A stretch of DNA of 64,000 nt from Gemmataceae bacterium (GTDB taxonomy: Bacteria; Planctomycetota; Planctomycetia; Gemmatales; Gemmataceae): the NCBI GenBank assembly GCA_009691845.1, contig SIAJ01000003.1, positions 62,001 to 126,000 on the forward strand, written 5' to 3'. Below the pieces are notes generated by a model that was given only the letters and a program-made list of their open reading frames with translations, did not search any database and was not told the origin of the DNA. Numbering within the stretch: position 1 is the first letter of the stretch; every line of letters begins with the position of its first letter. The translations under genes were made by a program, and so were the position numbers. Positions 1-7,367 of this stretch are shown piece by piece.

Positions 1-2
1 GC

Positions 3-215
3 AGCCTGCGACAGGGCCAGGCGGACCGTCGGGATCGAGTGCTGTCCATGGTTGCTCAGCACGATCAAGAAGGGTTCGGACACTGCACGAATCAATACGA
101 AGGTGAAGCGGCGTGCCCGAAATCGGTCGGCATGCAATTCATCGATCAACTTAACCGCGACGCCCTGAAAGCGATCAATAAACGCGATTCCGCCGCGGGC
201 AAGGCGGCAGGCTAA
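3..215 (+). CDS. sdhB: Succinate dehydrogenase/fumarate reductase iron-sulfur subunit, C-terminal fragment
   Basis: Only the last 70 codons lie in the window; the frame is open from the left edge to TAA at 213-215. The peptide contains RVLSMVAQHDQEGFGHCTNQ, then a CPK motif and FIDQLNRD. This is the C-terminal cluster-binding part of the non-classical (Bacteroidetes/planctomycete-like) SdhB, which passes electrons from the flavoprotein to quinone at the membrane. In the family the C-x5-C-x3-C-P-K pattern supplies ligands to the 3Fe-4S and 4Fe-4S clusters. Here the middle Cys is Gly (codon GGT at about 105-107, one base from TGT). It ends tail-to-tail with the next gene, overlapping at the stop codons. 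The family assignment is firm; the Cys loss may be real or a sequence error. Confidence 0.85.
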   Translation, partial: SLRQGQADRRDRVLSMVAQHDQEGFGHCTNQYEGEAACPKSVGMQFIDQLNRDALKAINKRDSAAGKAAG

Positions 216-652
216 ATTCCCGATACGAGTACCATAACAGGTGCGCTCGCATTCCCATCATTATCGACGACGATCACTTTCACAACGAAATCTGCATTCG
301 TCGGTCGCTGGAAGGTGATGGAAAACGTTCCCTTTGCATCAATGATGGCGGTTTCACTCACGCCATCACCGCGAATAGTCACCAGGCAACCGGCCAGGCT
401 CTTGTCGTCGATCGCATTGCCGCTCACCGTGGCCGACCCGGACACTCCGCTTGTGCCGTCAGCGTCGGTGATGAATGGACTACCCAACAGAGCGACCGGG
501 GCCGGATTATCCACCGGCCGCACGTCAGCGCAGACCGGAAACGAGATGATCAGGGCCAGTAGGTCGGTCAGTGAACTAGGGCCCTCTCTGTTTTCGAGGG
601 ACTCGGCGAACAATCGAACTCTAGGTGCTTCCCGACGCAAGTTGCGAGTCAT
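212..652 (-). CDS. Exported Ig-like domain protein with planctomycete N-terminal LES-LENR motif
   Basis: 146 residues. The N-terminus reads RLFAESLENREGPSS, which resembles the L-E-x-L-E-D/N-R-x-x-P-S motif found at the start of many large exported planctomycete proteins. It is followed by a short hydrophobic stretch (about residues 29-41). Residues 55-145 look like one bacterial Ig-like/cadherin-like beta-sandwich domain (GSATVSGNAIDDKSLAG, then DAKGTFSITF and VKVIVVDNDGNAS). GGAG lies 8 bases before the ATG. Members with this N-terminus are often much longer, so this may be a shortened or single-domain form. Exact function is unknown; a surface or extracellular location is inferred. Confidence 0.6.
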   Translation of the reverse strand: MTRNLRREAPRVRLFAESLENREGPSSLTDLLALIISFPVCADVRPVDNPAPVALLGSPFITDADGTSGVSGSATVSGNAIDDKSLAGCLVTIRGDGVSETAIIDAKGTFSITFQRPTNADFVVKVIVVDNDGNASAPVMVLVSGI

Positions 653-1017
653 AGTTGCCGCTCCAAGGCGGCCACAGAATGTAGCTATTTGTGACGCTAT
701 CGAAGATCGGCTGGGGCAGTCGAGAGCAACTTGCTGGTTATTCCAGGCGATTTGGGCATGAAGTTCGGAATGTAACAGATATGCGGGCTGTGTCGATGTT
801 CAACTGCCTGACGATGCTGCGAATTGAGTTGTTTGAGACATGCATTCCAGTCGGGCATCTCCACATGGCGCGTCATAGCCGCTACACATGCCACGACAGG
901 TCCGATTGCGGCAATCGGCAACGCCGAATCATCTGAAAACGCACCAAACAGTGCCCGTTCCCGCCGATGCTATGACCATCTGCCGCCCGGATGCTGCCTG
1001 GGACATGGAGGTCCGTA
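653..1017. other. Intergenic region, no gene recognised
   Basis: This stretch lies between the divergent starts of the Ig-like protein and the small secreted protein. It must hold both promoters, but I see no convincing -35/-10 pair, RNA gene or repeat. Short open frames here have no ribosome site or recognisable composition. Confidence 0.5.
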
Positions 1018-1449
1018 ATGTCGCGTTTCTCGTTCATCGCTCTCGCATTGTCTCTGTTACTCGCCTCGGCCTCCTTGGCCCAGGTGAAGGCAGATGCGAA
1101 CGAAGGAAAATCCTCCTCGAGCCCTCTCCCGATCGCCCTTTATGGGGAGGCCAAGCCGTCTTCGAGTTGTTCCGGTTGCAAGCTAACACAGGCGTCCGCA
1201 ACATCATCCGTGCCCGGCATGCTCTACCTCGATCAGCCCGTTGCTCAAGAGAGCTACGGCGCCTATGTACGACATCAACTCAAGTGGGACAGGCACGAGT
1301 GTTCGCCCGACGGCTGTCCGAAAGCGGTCGGTTGCAGCAATTTCTGGTCGGAGTTGAAGTTCGTCTTCGGAAGTTGCCGGCAGTTCTACGGCACGGCCGA
1401 ATCGACTGTCTACCATCACCGCAACACGCGGCATCGCGATTATCCGTAA
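1018..1449 (+). CDS. Small cysteine-containing secreted protein, function unknown
   Basis: I chose ATG 1018 over the in-frame ATG 991 because GGAGG at 1006-1010 sits 7 bases upstream and the resulting protein (143 aa) begins with a clean signal peptide, MSRFSFIALALSLLLASASL, ending near AQ. The mature part has a CSGC pair, then HECSPDGCPKAVGC and FGSC: seven cysteines in all, which suggests disulfides or metal binding outside the cytoplasm. I do not recognise a family. A degenerate copy of the GCCTGAAGC/GCGAAGGC repeat follows the stop (about 1455-1505). Confidence 0.6.
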   Translation: MSRFSFIALALSLLLASASLAQVKADANEGKSSSSPLPIALYGEAKPSSSCSGCKLTQASATSSVPGMLYLDQPVAQESYGAYVRHQLKWDRHECSPDGCPKAVGCSNFWSELKFVFGSCRQFYGTAESTVYHHRNTRHRDYP

Positions 1450-1517
1450 GCCGAGAGTTAGAAGCCTGAAGCATGAGCGAAGGCGTTGCCGCTCTCTCAC
1501 TCACGCTTCGACTACGA

Positions 1518-2860
1518 TCAACCCTCAACTCCGCACACTAGCGACGAACTGCCTCGCACATACATCCGAGTTTCCACAAATGCTGGGTGTGAGTACAAGC
1601 CCGCCTCATCCGGGAAGACCTTGAGTCGAGAAATCAGATCGAACTTCGCGGCCTGCGGATCGAGCAGGATTAGTTCCCCTTTCAGCGTGATCGCCAATAC
1701 CCGATTGTCGCTTGCCACACTTGCTACGTACTTGCCGAATGCTCGATCGTCACTGTCCCATACTTCATTCAGTCCCGACTTCAGATTGAGGCAGAAGAGT
1801 CGGCTCCAGATTCCGAAGACGCGATCGCCCACGACAACCAGCATGTGAGAATCCAGCGACAGATCACGGTGCTTGGCCACGGGCTTCGGGTCAATCTCTA
1901 CGTTCGCGTTGAACTGGTCGACCCGCGTGCCGTTGTTCTCGAGAGCGACCAACAAACGCTCCCCAACCCGGATCGGCGTCGGCACGTTGAACTTGCTGTC
2001 GTACTCGCGAGCAAGCCTCCATAATCGCTTGCCAGTTTTTGCATCCCAACCGCCCAGCGAATCGAAATCGCAGCCCACGATTTTCTGCTTGCCGCCGAAT
2101 GTTGCTCCCATGAACGAGCCATATGAGGCTGGTTTGCCCGGCGTTTTCCAAATGTCCTTGCCGGTCTTCGGATCGAGAGCGACCAGCGAAGCGTCCTTGC
2201 CACCCGGATTGATGATGAGCTTGCCCTCCGCTACGAGGGGCGAAGAACACGTTCCCCATTCTCGCTTGTCGTCCGCACCGAACTTATCGCGGCTATCCAT
2301 CCCCAGACAACTTTCCCCGTCGTCAATTCCAGGCACGCGATTTGGCCTTGGGCTCCGTAAACGAACACCATTCCATCGTGGATTAGCGGAGTGACACGCA
2401 ACGAGTTGCCGAAATCGAGCCGAGAAAATGCCGGGTATCGGTACTCCCAAGCCTCTTTCCCATCGGTGGCTTTGAAGCACTTGAACACATCCGTCGTGTC
2501 CATGACTTCGCGATCAGAAACGATGGAGTGGGCATAAAAATTCACCGTCCATTGGTGAACAAGCTTCCCATCTGCCGAGAGAACATGCACTTCGCTCACA
2601 ACATTCTTGACAGTAACCTCGAAATATCGAGCTTGGCCAACCAGGGCGACAATTCGTCCCTGAGTGTCGGAACAGAGCGATTGAAGCGTCGTGCCGTCTT
2701 TCCCCTTCAAGGAAACGTCCGCTAGCATTTCGTGTGAAGGAGTCGCCTTGGCTGCATCGGCAGTCGGTACGGTCGACCTAGGCTTCACGTCTTCAGCGGC
2801 GAAGGACGGTCAACCGATCGCCAACGTCATGGCCAGGGTGAATGCGTGAGTTCGATTCAT
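1518..2860 (-). pseudogene. Secreted PQQ-type beta-propeller protein, broken by an early stop and a frameshift
   Basis: Joined across two lesions this is one protein of about 446 residues with quinoprotein/BamB-like propeller blades (SLVALDPKTGKDIWKTPG; WDAKTGKRLWRL). The ATG at 2858-2860 begins a signal peptide (MNRTHAFTLAMTLAIG), but codon 17 is TGA (2810-2812); the same frame then continues PSFAAEDVKPRST and runs through blade sequence to TTGKVVWG. At the CCCC run 2301-2304 (GGGG on the coding strand) the frame is lost, and one more G would restore KVVWGMDSRDKFGADDKREW. The C-terminal part then runs to the stop at 1518. An intact homologue would be exported and might bind cofactor or protein partners. 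Two independent lesions favour a pseudogene. Confidence 0.75.
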
Positions 2861-2960
2861 CAGAAGATCCCGTTGAATTGAAGGCGTAGGAATTGACGAC
2901 CAACCTAGTGAACATTAACCCGGAAAGAGCGACATTGGCGAGGCACGAGCGAGAGTTATG

Positions 2961-3353
2961 TTACATCCCACCCTCTGTGGTCTCTACGAGCACGTGCTCG
3001 GCGACCCAAATCGGAACGCGGGCCGTGACGGCAACGGCAATGGCATCGCTCGGTCGACAGTCGATCTCCGTGATTTCTCCGTCCTCGCGAACGCGAATCT
3101 TGGCGAAGTATGTGTGCTTTTTCAGATCGTCGATTAAAATGTCCTGAATCTCGCCTCCGAACTGTTCGATCGCCGCGACGATCAGATCGTGTGTCAAGGG
3201 CCGCGGAGCATCGATATTCTTGATGCGTCGATGAATGCTCGTCGCTTCAAAAATGCCGATCACGATCGAAAAACTCCGCTCGCCCTCCACCTCTCGAAGC
3301 ACGATGATCTGTTCTTCGTGGATTTCGGAGATGATGATCCGTTTCAACTCCAT
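2961..3353 (-). CDS. DUF151 bifunctional nuclease-family protein
   Basis: 130 residues. The sequence MELKRIIISEIHEEQIIVLR, SFSIVIGIFEATSI, LTHDLIVAAIEQFGGEIQDILIDDL and IDCRPSDAIAVAVTARVPIWV matches the bifunctional-nuclease (BFN, DUF151) domain over its whole length. Family members are reported to have DNase and RNase activity, but most bacterial ones are uncharacterised. The frame stays open upstream, but that extension is antisense to the next gene. ATG 3353 starts exactly at the domain, with an alternative GTG 12 bases upstream. It is divergent from the phosphatase gene at 3472. Confidence 0.85.
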   Translation of the reverse strand: MELKRIIISEIHEEQIIVLREVEGERSFSIVIGIFEATSIHRRIKNIDAPRPLTHDLIVAAIEQFGGEIQDILIDDLKKHTYFAKIRVREDGEITEIDCRPSDAIAVAVTARVPIWVAEHVLVETTEGGM

Positions 3354-3471
3354 CTGGACATGCACGGCGAATCCTCTCGGCGGGATGGTCGGGTCAACAT
3401 GATTATAACGCGATGTTTCGCATTGGTGCAACAGGCAGTAACATGTCGATAGGAATTCGAGGAGAGTCGGC

Positions 3472-4641
3472 ATGCCTTCCATCCCGCTGTTGCGAATCCT
3501 GCTCGTAGGCGACCCGCCCCTGACCGATGTCCGTGCGGCTCTCGAGTCGAGCGGATTCGCCGTCTCGCCCCTGGGGTTGAGCGGAATCGACCTGGCCGAA
3601 GTGGCCCGATCGCAAGCCGTCATCCTCGCGGTCTCCTCGAAAGTCCAACAGACTGCCCAGTCACTTTGCCGCCGATGGCGAATCGAACTGGGCGAACAAT
3701 ATGTGCCAATCGTCTGGATCGCCGAGGACGATGTCCCGTCGATCGCCGGCCTCGACTCCGGTGCGGACAGCGTACTGCGAAACACGGGTGCATCTGAGGT
3801 CATCGCATCGCAAATGAAGGCCCTATTACGCGTCCAGCACCTTCACGTGCGTTTGCAAAGTCGAGCGGCGGAATCGCAGCACCTGAACCAGAAACTGCAA
3901 GCCATCCATCAACAGATCGACGGAGATGCAGAACTCACTCGACGGATCCACCGTGGCTTCCTCCCACAATCGATGCCGGAAGTCGGCAAGTCTCGTTTTG
4001 CCGTCTGCTACCGACCTCGAAGCCGCATCGGCGGCGATTTTTACGATGTCGTTCGTCTCGATGAGGATCACATCGGCCTGTACTTGGCTGACGCCATGGG
4101 GCGAGGCCTGCTTGCCAGCAGCTTGCTCAGCATCTTCGTCAAGAAGAACTTGCAACCGAAGGAGATTCTTGGTCACTCCTATCGTCTCGTCCCACCGGGC
4201 GAAGTGCTTGATCGGCTTAACCGTGATCTGCTCAATCTCAGTCTGCCGGAACCTCCCTTCGTGACCATGCTGTACGCTCAACTGAACTGTCGCGACGGAT
4301 CAATCTCCTTCGCTAGAGCCGCTCATCCACATCCGCTACACGTCCCCGCCGAGGGCAAACCAGCGTACTGGCACGCGGCCGGCACCATTCTTGGAGTCTT
4401 CGAATCCGAATTCCCCGTTCAAACGAAACAGCTGAATCCGGGCGACAAGCTGATCCTTTTCTCGGACGGCGTGCATCCACCCACGACAGGCCCAGGGTCT
4501 TTGAATGATCCGCTCGTCGAAGCGGCCAGGCGGCACCAGGCCCTCTCAGTTCTACCATTCGTTGATGCGGTCTCGCTCGATCTCCTCGAAGAATCACGCC
4601 ACCCGGAGGATTTTACCCTGCTCGCCGTGGAGATGCTGTGA
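3472..4641 (+). CDS. SpoIIE/PP2C-type serine phosphatase with degenerate receiver domain
   Basis: 389 residues. Residues 7-120 resemble a response-regulator receiver fold (RILLVGDPP start) but have AVILAVSS where the phosphoacceptor Asp should be, so phosphorylation is unlikely. A helical linker (120-160) leads to a PPM/SpoIIE phosphatase domain: the metal-binding motif GGDFYD (187-192), LADAMGRG (205-212), LILFSDGV and a C-terminal EDFTLLAV. RsbU-like enzymes of this type dephosphorylate anti-sigma-factor antagonists. No STAS or HPK partner is nearby. The stop overlaps the GTG of the next gene by four bases (GTGA), so the two are probably translationally coupled. Confidence 0.85.
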   Translation: MPSIPLLRILLVGDPPLTDVRAALESSGFAVSPLGLSGIDLAEVARSQAVILAVSSKVQQTAQSLCRRWRIELGEQYVPIVWIAEDDVPSIAGLDSGADSVLRNTGASEVIASQMKALLRVQHLHVRLQSRAAESQHLNQKLQAIHQQIDGDAELTRRIHRGFLPQSMPEVGKSRFAVCYRPRSRIGGDFYDVVRLDEDHIGLYLADAMGRGLLASSLLSIFVKKNLQPKEILGHSYRLVPPGEVLDRLNRDLLNLSLPEPPFVTMLYAQLNCRDGSISFARAAHPHPLHVPAEGKPAYWHAAGTILGVFESEFPVQTKQLNPGDKLILFSDGVHPPTTGPGSLNDPLVEAARRHQALSVLPFVDAVSLDLLEESRHPEDFTLLAVEML

Positions 4642-5402
4642 GGCGAACACCATTCTTTCCGCCCCTGTCTCTCCTATCGTTGATGCTGTTGTTTCTTTCG
4701 AATCCCGCCTTGGCCTGGGGGCCACACACGGAGATCACACGAGCCGCTATCGCGGTCCAACCGAATCTGCCCGAGTTGAAGAAATCCTTCGGCGACGAAC
4801 TCGATCGAATCGCCAAGGACTATTGCTGGATGGGCGACTGGCGTGAATCCGTCCGACCCGATCATTACGCGGACGACTACCTCCTGTTCCCGAATGCACC
4901 CGATCACTCCTCGCACATGCCCCCCGAGGTACGACGAACCTATAAACCGTTCTTCCTCCGTGCCCTTCAGGCTCTTCGCACCGAAAACCCCCAGAACTCC
5001 TCCCGCTGGATCGGCAGCCTGCTGCACTTCCTCCAGGATTTAGGCTCACCGCCCCACGAGGCAAACGTGGGAGGGGCTACGCACACCAAGATGGAACGCT
5101 GGCTGGACGAATCCAAAATCCACATCGCCGACTACAAGCCACGGCTACTCGGCAAGACCGACGAGGAAGCCCTGGCCGGCTTACTCGAGCGAATGGATCA
5201 ACTCCACGCATTCGCCAAGGTTCGTGGCGAAAAGCTCAAACCCCTCGTCGAAAAACTGACGATCCGGGAGAACCAGTCGCTCGAACTCGAATGCGCTCTC
5301 GAAACCGCACACGTCACCGCCGACGTTCTGTTCACTCTCTTTACGCTCTGTCGAGAAGCACCAGCAAAAATCGGCGGATCCTTCAGTGGAAACTTCGTTT
5401 AA
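4638..5402 (+). CDS. Zinc-dependent phospholipase C/S1-P1 nuclease-like protein, probably truncated by an in-frame stop
   Basis: 254 residues from GTG 4638. A signal peptide (about residues 1-25) ends at LAWGPH; in this fold the mature N-terminal Trp and following His bind zinc. Further likely metal ligands are H130, D134 and H140 in LLHFLQDLGSPPHEAN, and H/D in HVTADVLF. The best guess is an exported phosphodiesterase of the zinc phospholipase C/S1-P1 fold; substrate unknown. The protein ends SGNFV-TAA (5400-5402), but the same frame continues at once into a carboxypeptidase-regulatory-like domain, so the full-length ancestor was probably about 455 residues. Confidence 0.7.
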   Translation: MRRTPFFPPLSLLSLMLLFLSNPALAWGPHTEITRAAIAVQPNLPELKKSFGDELDRIAKDYCWMGDWRESVRPDHYADDYLLFPNAPDHSSHMPPEVRRTYKPFFLRALQALRTENPQNSSRWIGSLLHFLQDLGSPPHEANVGGATHTKMERWLDESKIHIADYKPRLLGKTDEEALAGLLERMDQLHAFAKVRGEKLKPLVEKLTIRENQSLELECALETAHVTADVLFTLFTLCREAPAKIGGSFSGNFV

Positions 5403-6005
5403 CCTGCACATCCAACCTACGCAGCCGTACCTGCCAAGGTCGTTCTCCAGGGAACCAACTATTCGACGACCACGGATCCCGAGGGCTCGTTCTCGTTTCG
5501 AAACCTCCCTCCCGGAAAGTACATCGCCACTATTCTGACCACTGGCCACCGAGACGAATTCGCGAACGAATTTGAACTGGCTCCTGGTCGAGAAACTCGG
5601 CTCGATCGCAAGCTGAAACCGGATCGCGTGTCTGGCAATCTCGTTCGCAATCCCACGTTCACCGTGCGCTGGGTCCGCGATACTCAACCCGATTGCTGGT
5701 ATCGCGACTCGGTTCGCCGCAATCGCTGGGCATCCGCTCTGATTCGCGTTCCACTCGATCAACGCTGCGTCGTCAACGTGGACTTCAAACCCGAGCACCT
5801 GGCACCGATCGCCCTTCGCTGGCGAACTGATCCATCCAAGGCGGAGGGCCGCGAAGTGAAACTCAACCGCCTCCCGGCTGAAGTCGCCCCCGATCCACTC
5901 ACAAAACCGTTCGAAAAGGGCTTCCTGTTTCTCGAAGTGCTGATTGAGACGAAGTTGCCACTTCCGGAAGTCTGCAAACACGTTTCGTTCGTGTTCGCCC
6001 GCTGA
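5403..6005 (+). pseudogene. Carboxypeptidase-regulatory-like C-terminal domain cut off from the upstream zinc phospholipase-like protein
   Basis: This is in the same frame as 4638-5402 and has no good start of its own (first ATG-like codon is GTG 5628, well inside). Residues right after the stop read PAHPTYAAVPAKVVLQGTNY, then DPEGSFSFRNLPPGKYIATI. That is the standard beta-sandwich CarboxypepD_reg-like pattern, here lacking its first strand, which would lie before the TAA. About 120 further residues of unassigned sequence follow, ending VCKHVSFVFAR. Coding character clearly persists to the TGA at 6003-6005. Either a nonsense change has split the gene or the TAA is a sequence error; a one-base change (for example TTA, CAA or AAA to TAA) explains it. 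Confidence 0.7.
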
Positions 6006-6013
6006 ACGTTACC

Positions 6014-6049
6014 GTAGGGTGGGTGAATGCTTTGCGAAACCCACCCTAC
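6014..6049. repeat. Inverted repeat GTAGGGTGGGT/ACCCACCCTAC
   Basis: Perfect 11-base arms at 6014-6024 and 6039-6049 with a 14-base loop. It separates two convergent genes. The right arm contains the TAG stop codon (6046-6048) of the minus-strand gene. It may act as a weak terminator or be a mobile palindromic element. Confidence 0.85.
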
Positions 6050-6927
6050 TTATCCAGCCACCTCAGCACCGTCACCGCATAGTAGGTGCCACTCACGTTT
6101 GATGGCTTGCCAGGGCCGACACCATAACCGCCGTCCGCGTTTCGCCAACTCTTGAGATAGTCCCGAAGATTCTCAGTTTCGCTAGGTTTCTCGCCGAGCA
6201 GGTAGAACGCACGCATCACGCGATAAGTCGTTTCGGGGTCGGAAGCTTTCTCGCCATCTTTGCCAAATCCACCATCCGTTCGCTGGCCAGCTCGCAAAGC
6301 GTCCAGAATGGTCTTTCGCCGCTGATCGTCAAGGTTGTTGCCGGTACGCAGCATCATCGCGGCTATCCCACCGGTGTCGCGGGCCTGCCCCCCACCGCTG
6401 CCGAAGGTGCCGTCCGGGTTCTTCGACTTCTCCACCTCGGCCAACCAGGCTTTCACTTCGGGTGCAAACTTCTTTGCCGATTCCATCCCGGCGACGGCCA
6501 GGCGACGTTCTTCGAAGGTCTTGGCGTTTTTCACGAGATACTCGATCGACTTGTCCAGGGAAGGCAACTTCTGAACCTCGGCCGTCGCCATCATGCCAAC
6601 CGCAGTCACGTTCACGTCCTCCTTCCCCTTCGGAGTATCGGAAAAAGCTCCGGAATCCTGGTGATAGCAGGATTGCACGAACTCCATCGCCTTGGCCGCA
6701 TTCGGCACCTCGCCGCCAAGATATTTGATCCCACGCACTGCGGCCGACGTTGCCCGCAATGAGGAAACCGGAACCGCATCGGCCTTCGGGTCGGGCGGTG
6801 CAGGAACGAAACCCCCGTCCGGTTGCTGCAACGAAGCAAGAAAGCGGATCGTCGCTTTCTTGACGTCGGGAGTCTGCCCCCACAGCGGACTGGCGATCAG
6901 ACACAAGCACAACGAATTACGAAGCAT
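6046..6927 (-). CDS. Secreted prenyltransferase/squalene-cyclase-like repeat (alpha/alpha toroid) protein
   Basis: 293 residues with AGGAG 7 bases before the ATG. The N-terminus is a signal peptide (LCLCLIASPLWGQ). At least five QW/PT-type repeats follow: QQPDGGF, QDSGAFSD, NPDGTFGSGGGQARDTGGIA, RTDGGFGKDG, NADGGYGVGPG, each before an aromatic/Leu-rich helix. This is the barrel seen in protein prenyltransferase beta subunits and squalene cyclases, but I see no catalytic DxDD motif or zinc ligands, so an enzymatic role is unproven; a binding or scaffold role outside the cytoplasm is possible. Two other proteins here (34116 and 36983) seem to use related helical toroids. Confidence 0.75.
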   Translation of the reverse strand: MLRNSLCLCLIASPLWGQTPDVKKATIRFLASLQQPDGGFVPAPPDPKADAVPVSSLRATSAAVRGIKYLGGEVPNAAKAMEFVQSCYHQDSGAFSDTPKGKEDVNVTAVGMMATAEVQKLPSLDKSIEYLVKNAKTFEERRLAVAGMESAKKFAPEVKAWLAEVEKSKNPDGTFGSGGGQARDTGGIAAMMLRTGNNLDDQRRKTILDALRAGQRTDGGFGKDGEKASDPETTYRVMRAFYLLGEKPSETENLRDYLKSWRNADGGYGVGPGKPSNVSGTYYAVTVLRWLDK

Positions 6928-7367
6928 GGGAGAACTCCTGAGCCAGACCCTTCGGACCGAAAACGATATTTGGAGTGGGACTCATTTGTCGATTCACGTC
7001 ACCCCGAATGCCAAAAACATCTTTTCCCAGAGTGGACAAAAGTGGACATTTTGGGACACCTGCGGATGTGGGCCGATCCTGATTGTTCGACGTAAAATGC
7101 TTTCAAGTAACACGTTCAGGCATCAACTCGCGTTCAGCCGACTAGTGTACACCTCTCAATTCACACAGACACCAATTTGAGCCGGACAAAACTATTCAGT
7201 CCACTCCCGACACCCAATCTAGTAGTTGGGAGGGGCCCAAAAGGTAACACGACTTGGAACATTTTTCTGATTTTTTTCCGGAGTAGGTCACGCGATTATT
7301 ACCAAAGCGGCCTGGCGATTTCAAAGTGCCAGGAAGATGCATTGGAACCGACATGGCGGATGCCTCC
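6928..7367. other. Intergenic region, no gene recognised
   Basis: 440 bases between two minus-strand genes. It contains AGTGGACAAAAGTGGACATT near 7031-7051 (a short direct repeat of GTGGACA), a poly-T patch near 7266, and no recognisable RNA gene or protein. It presumably carries the promoter of the toroid-repeat gene. Confidence 0.5.

Noticed and set aside
2810-2812. TGA as selenocysteine or reassigned codon
   Set aside because: TGA serves as the normal stop for many intact genes here, it lies in a signal peptide and no SECIS-like hairpin is seen.
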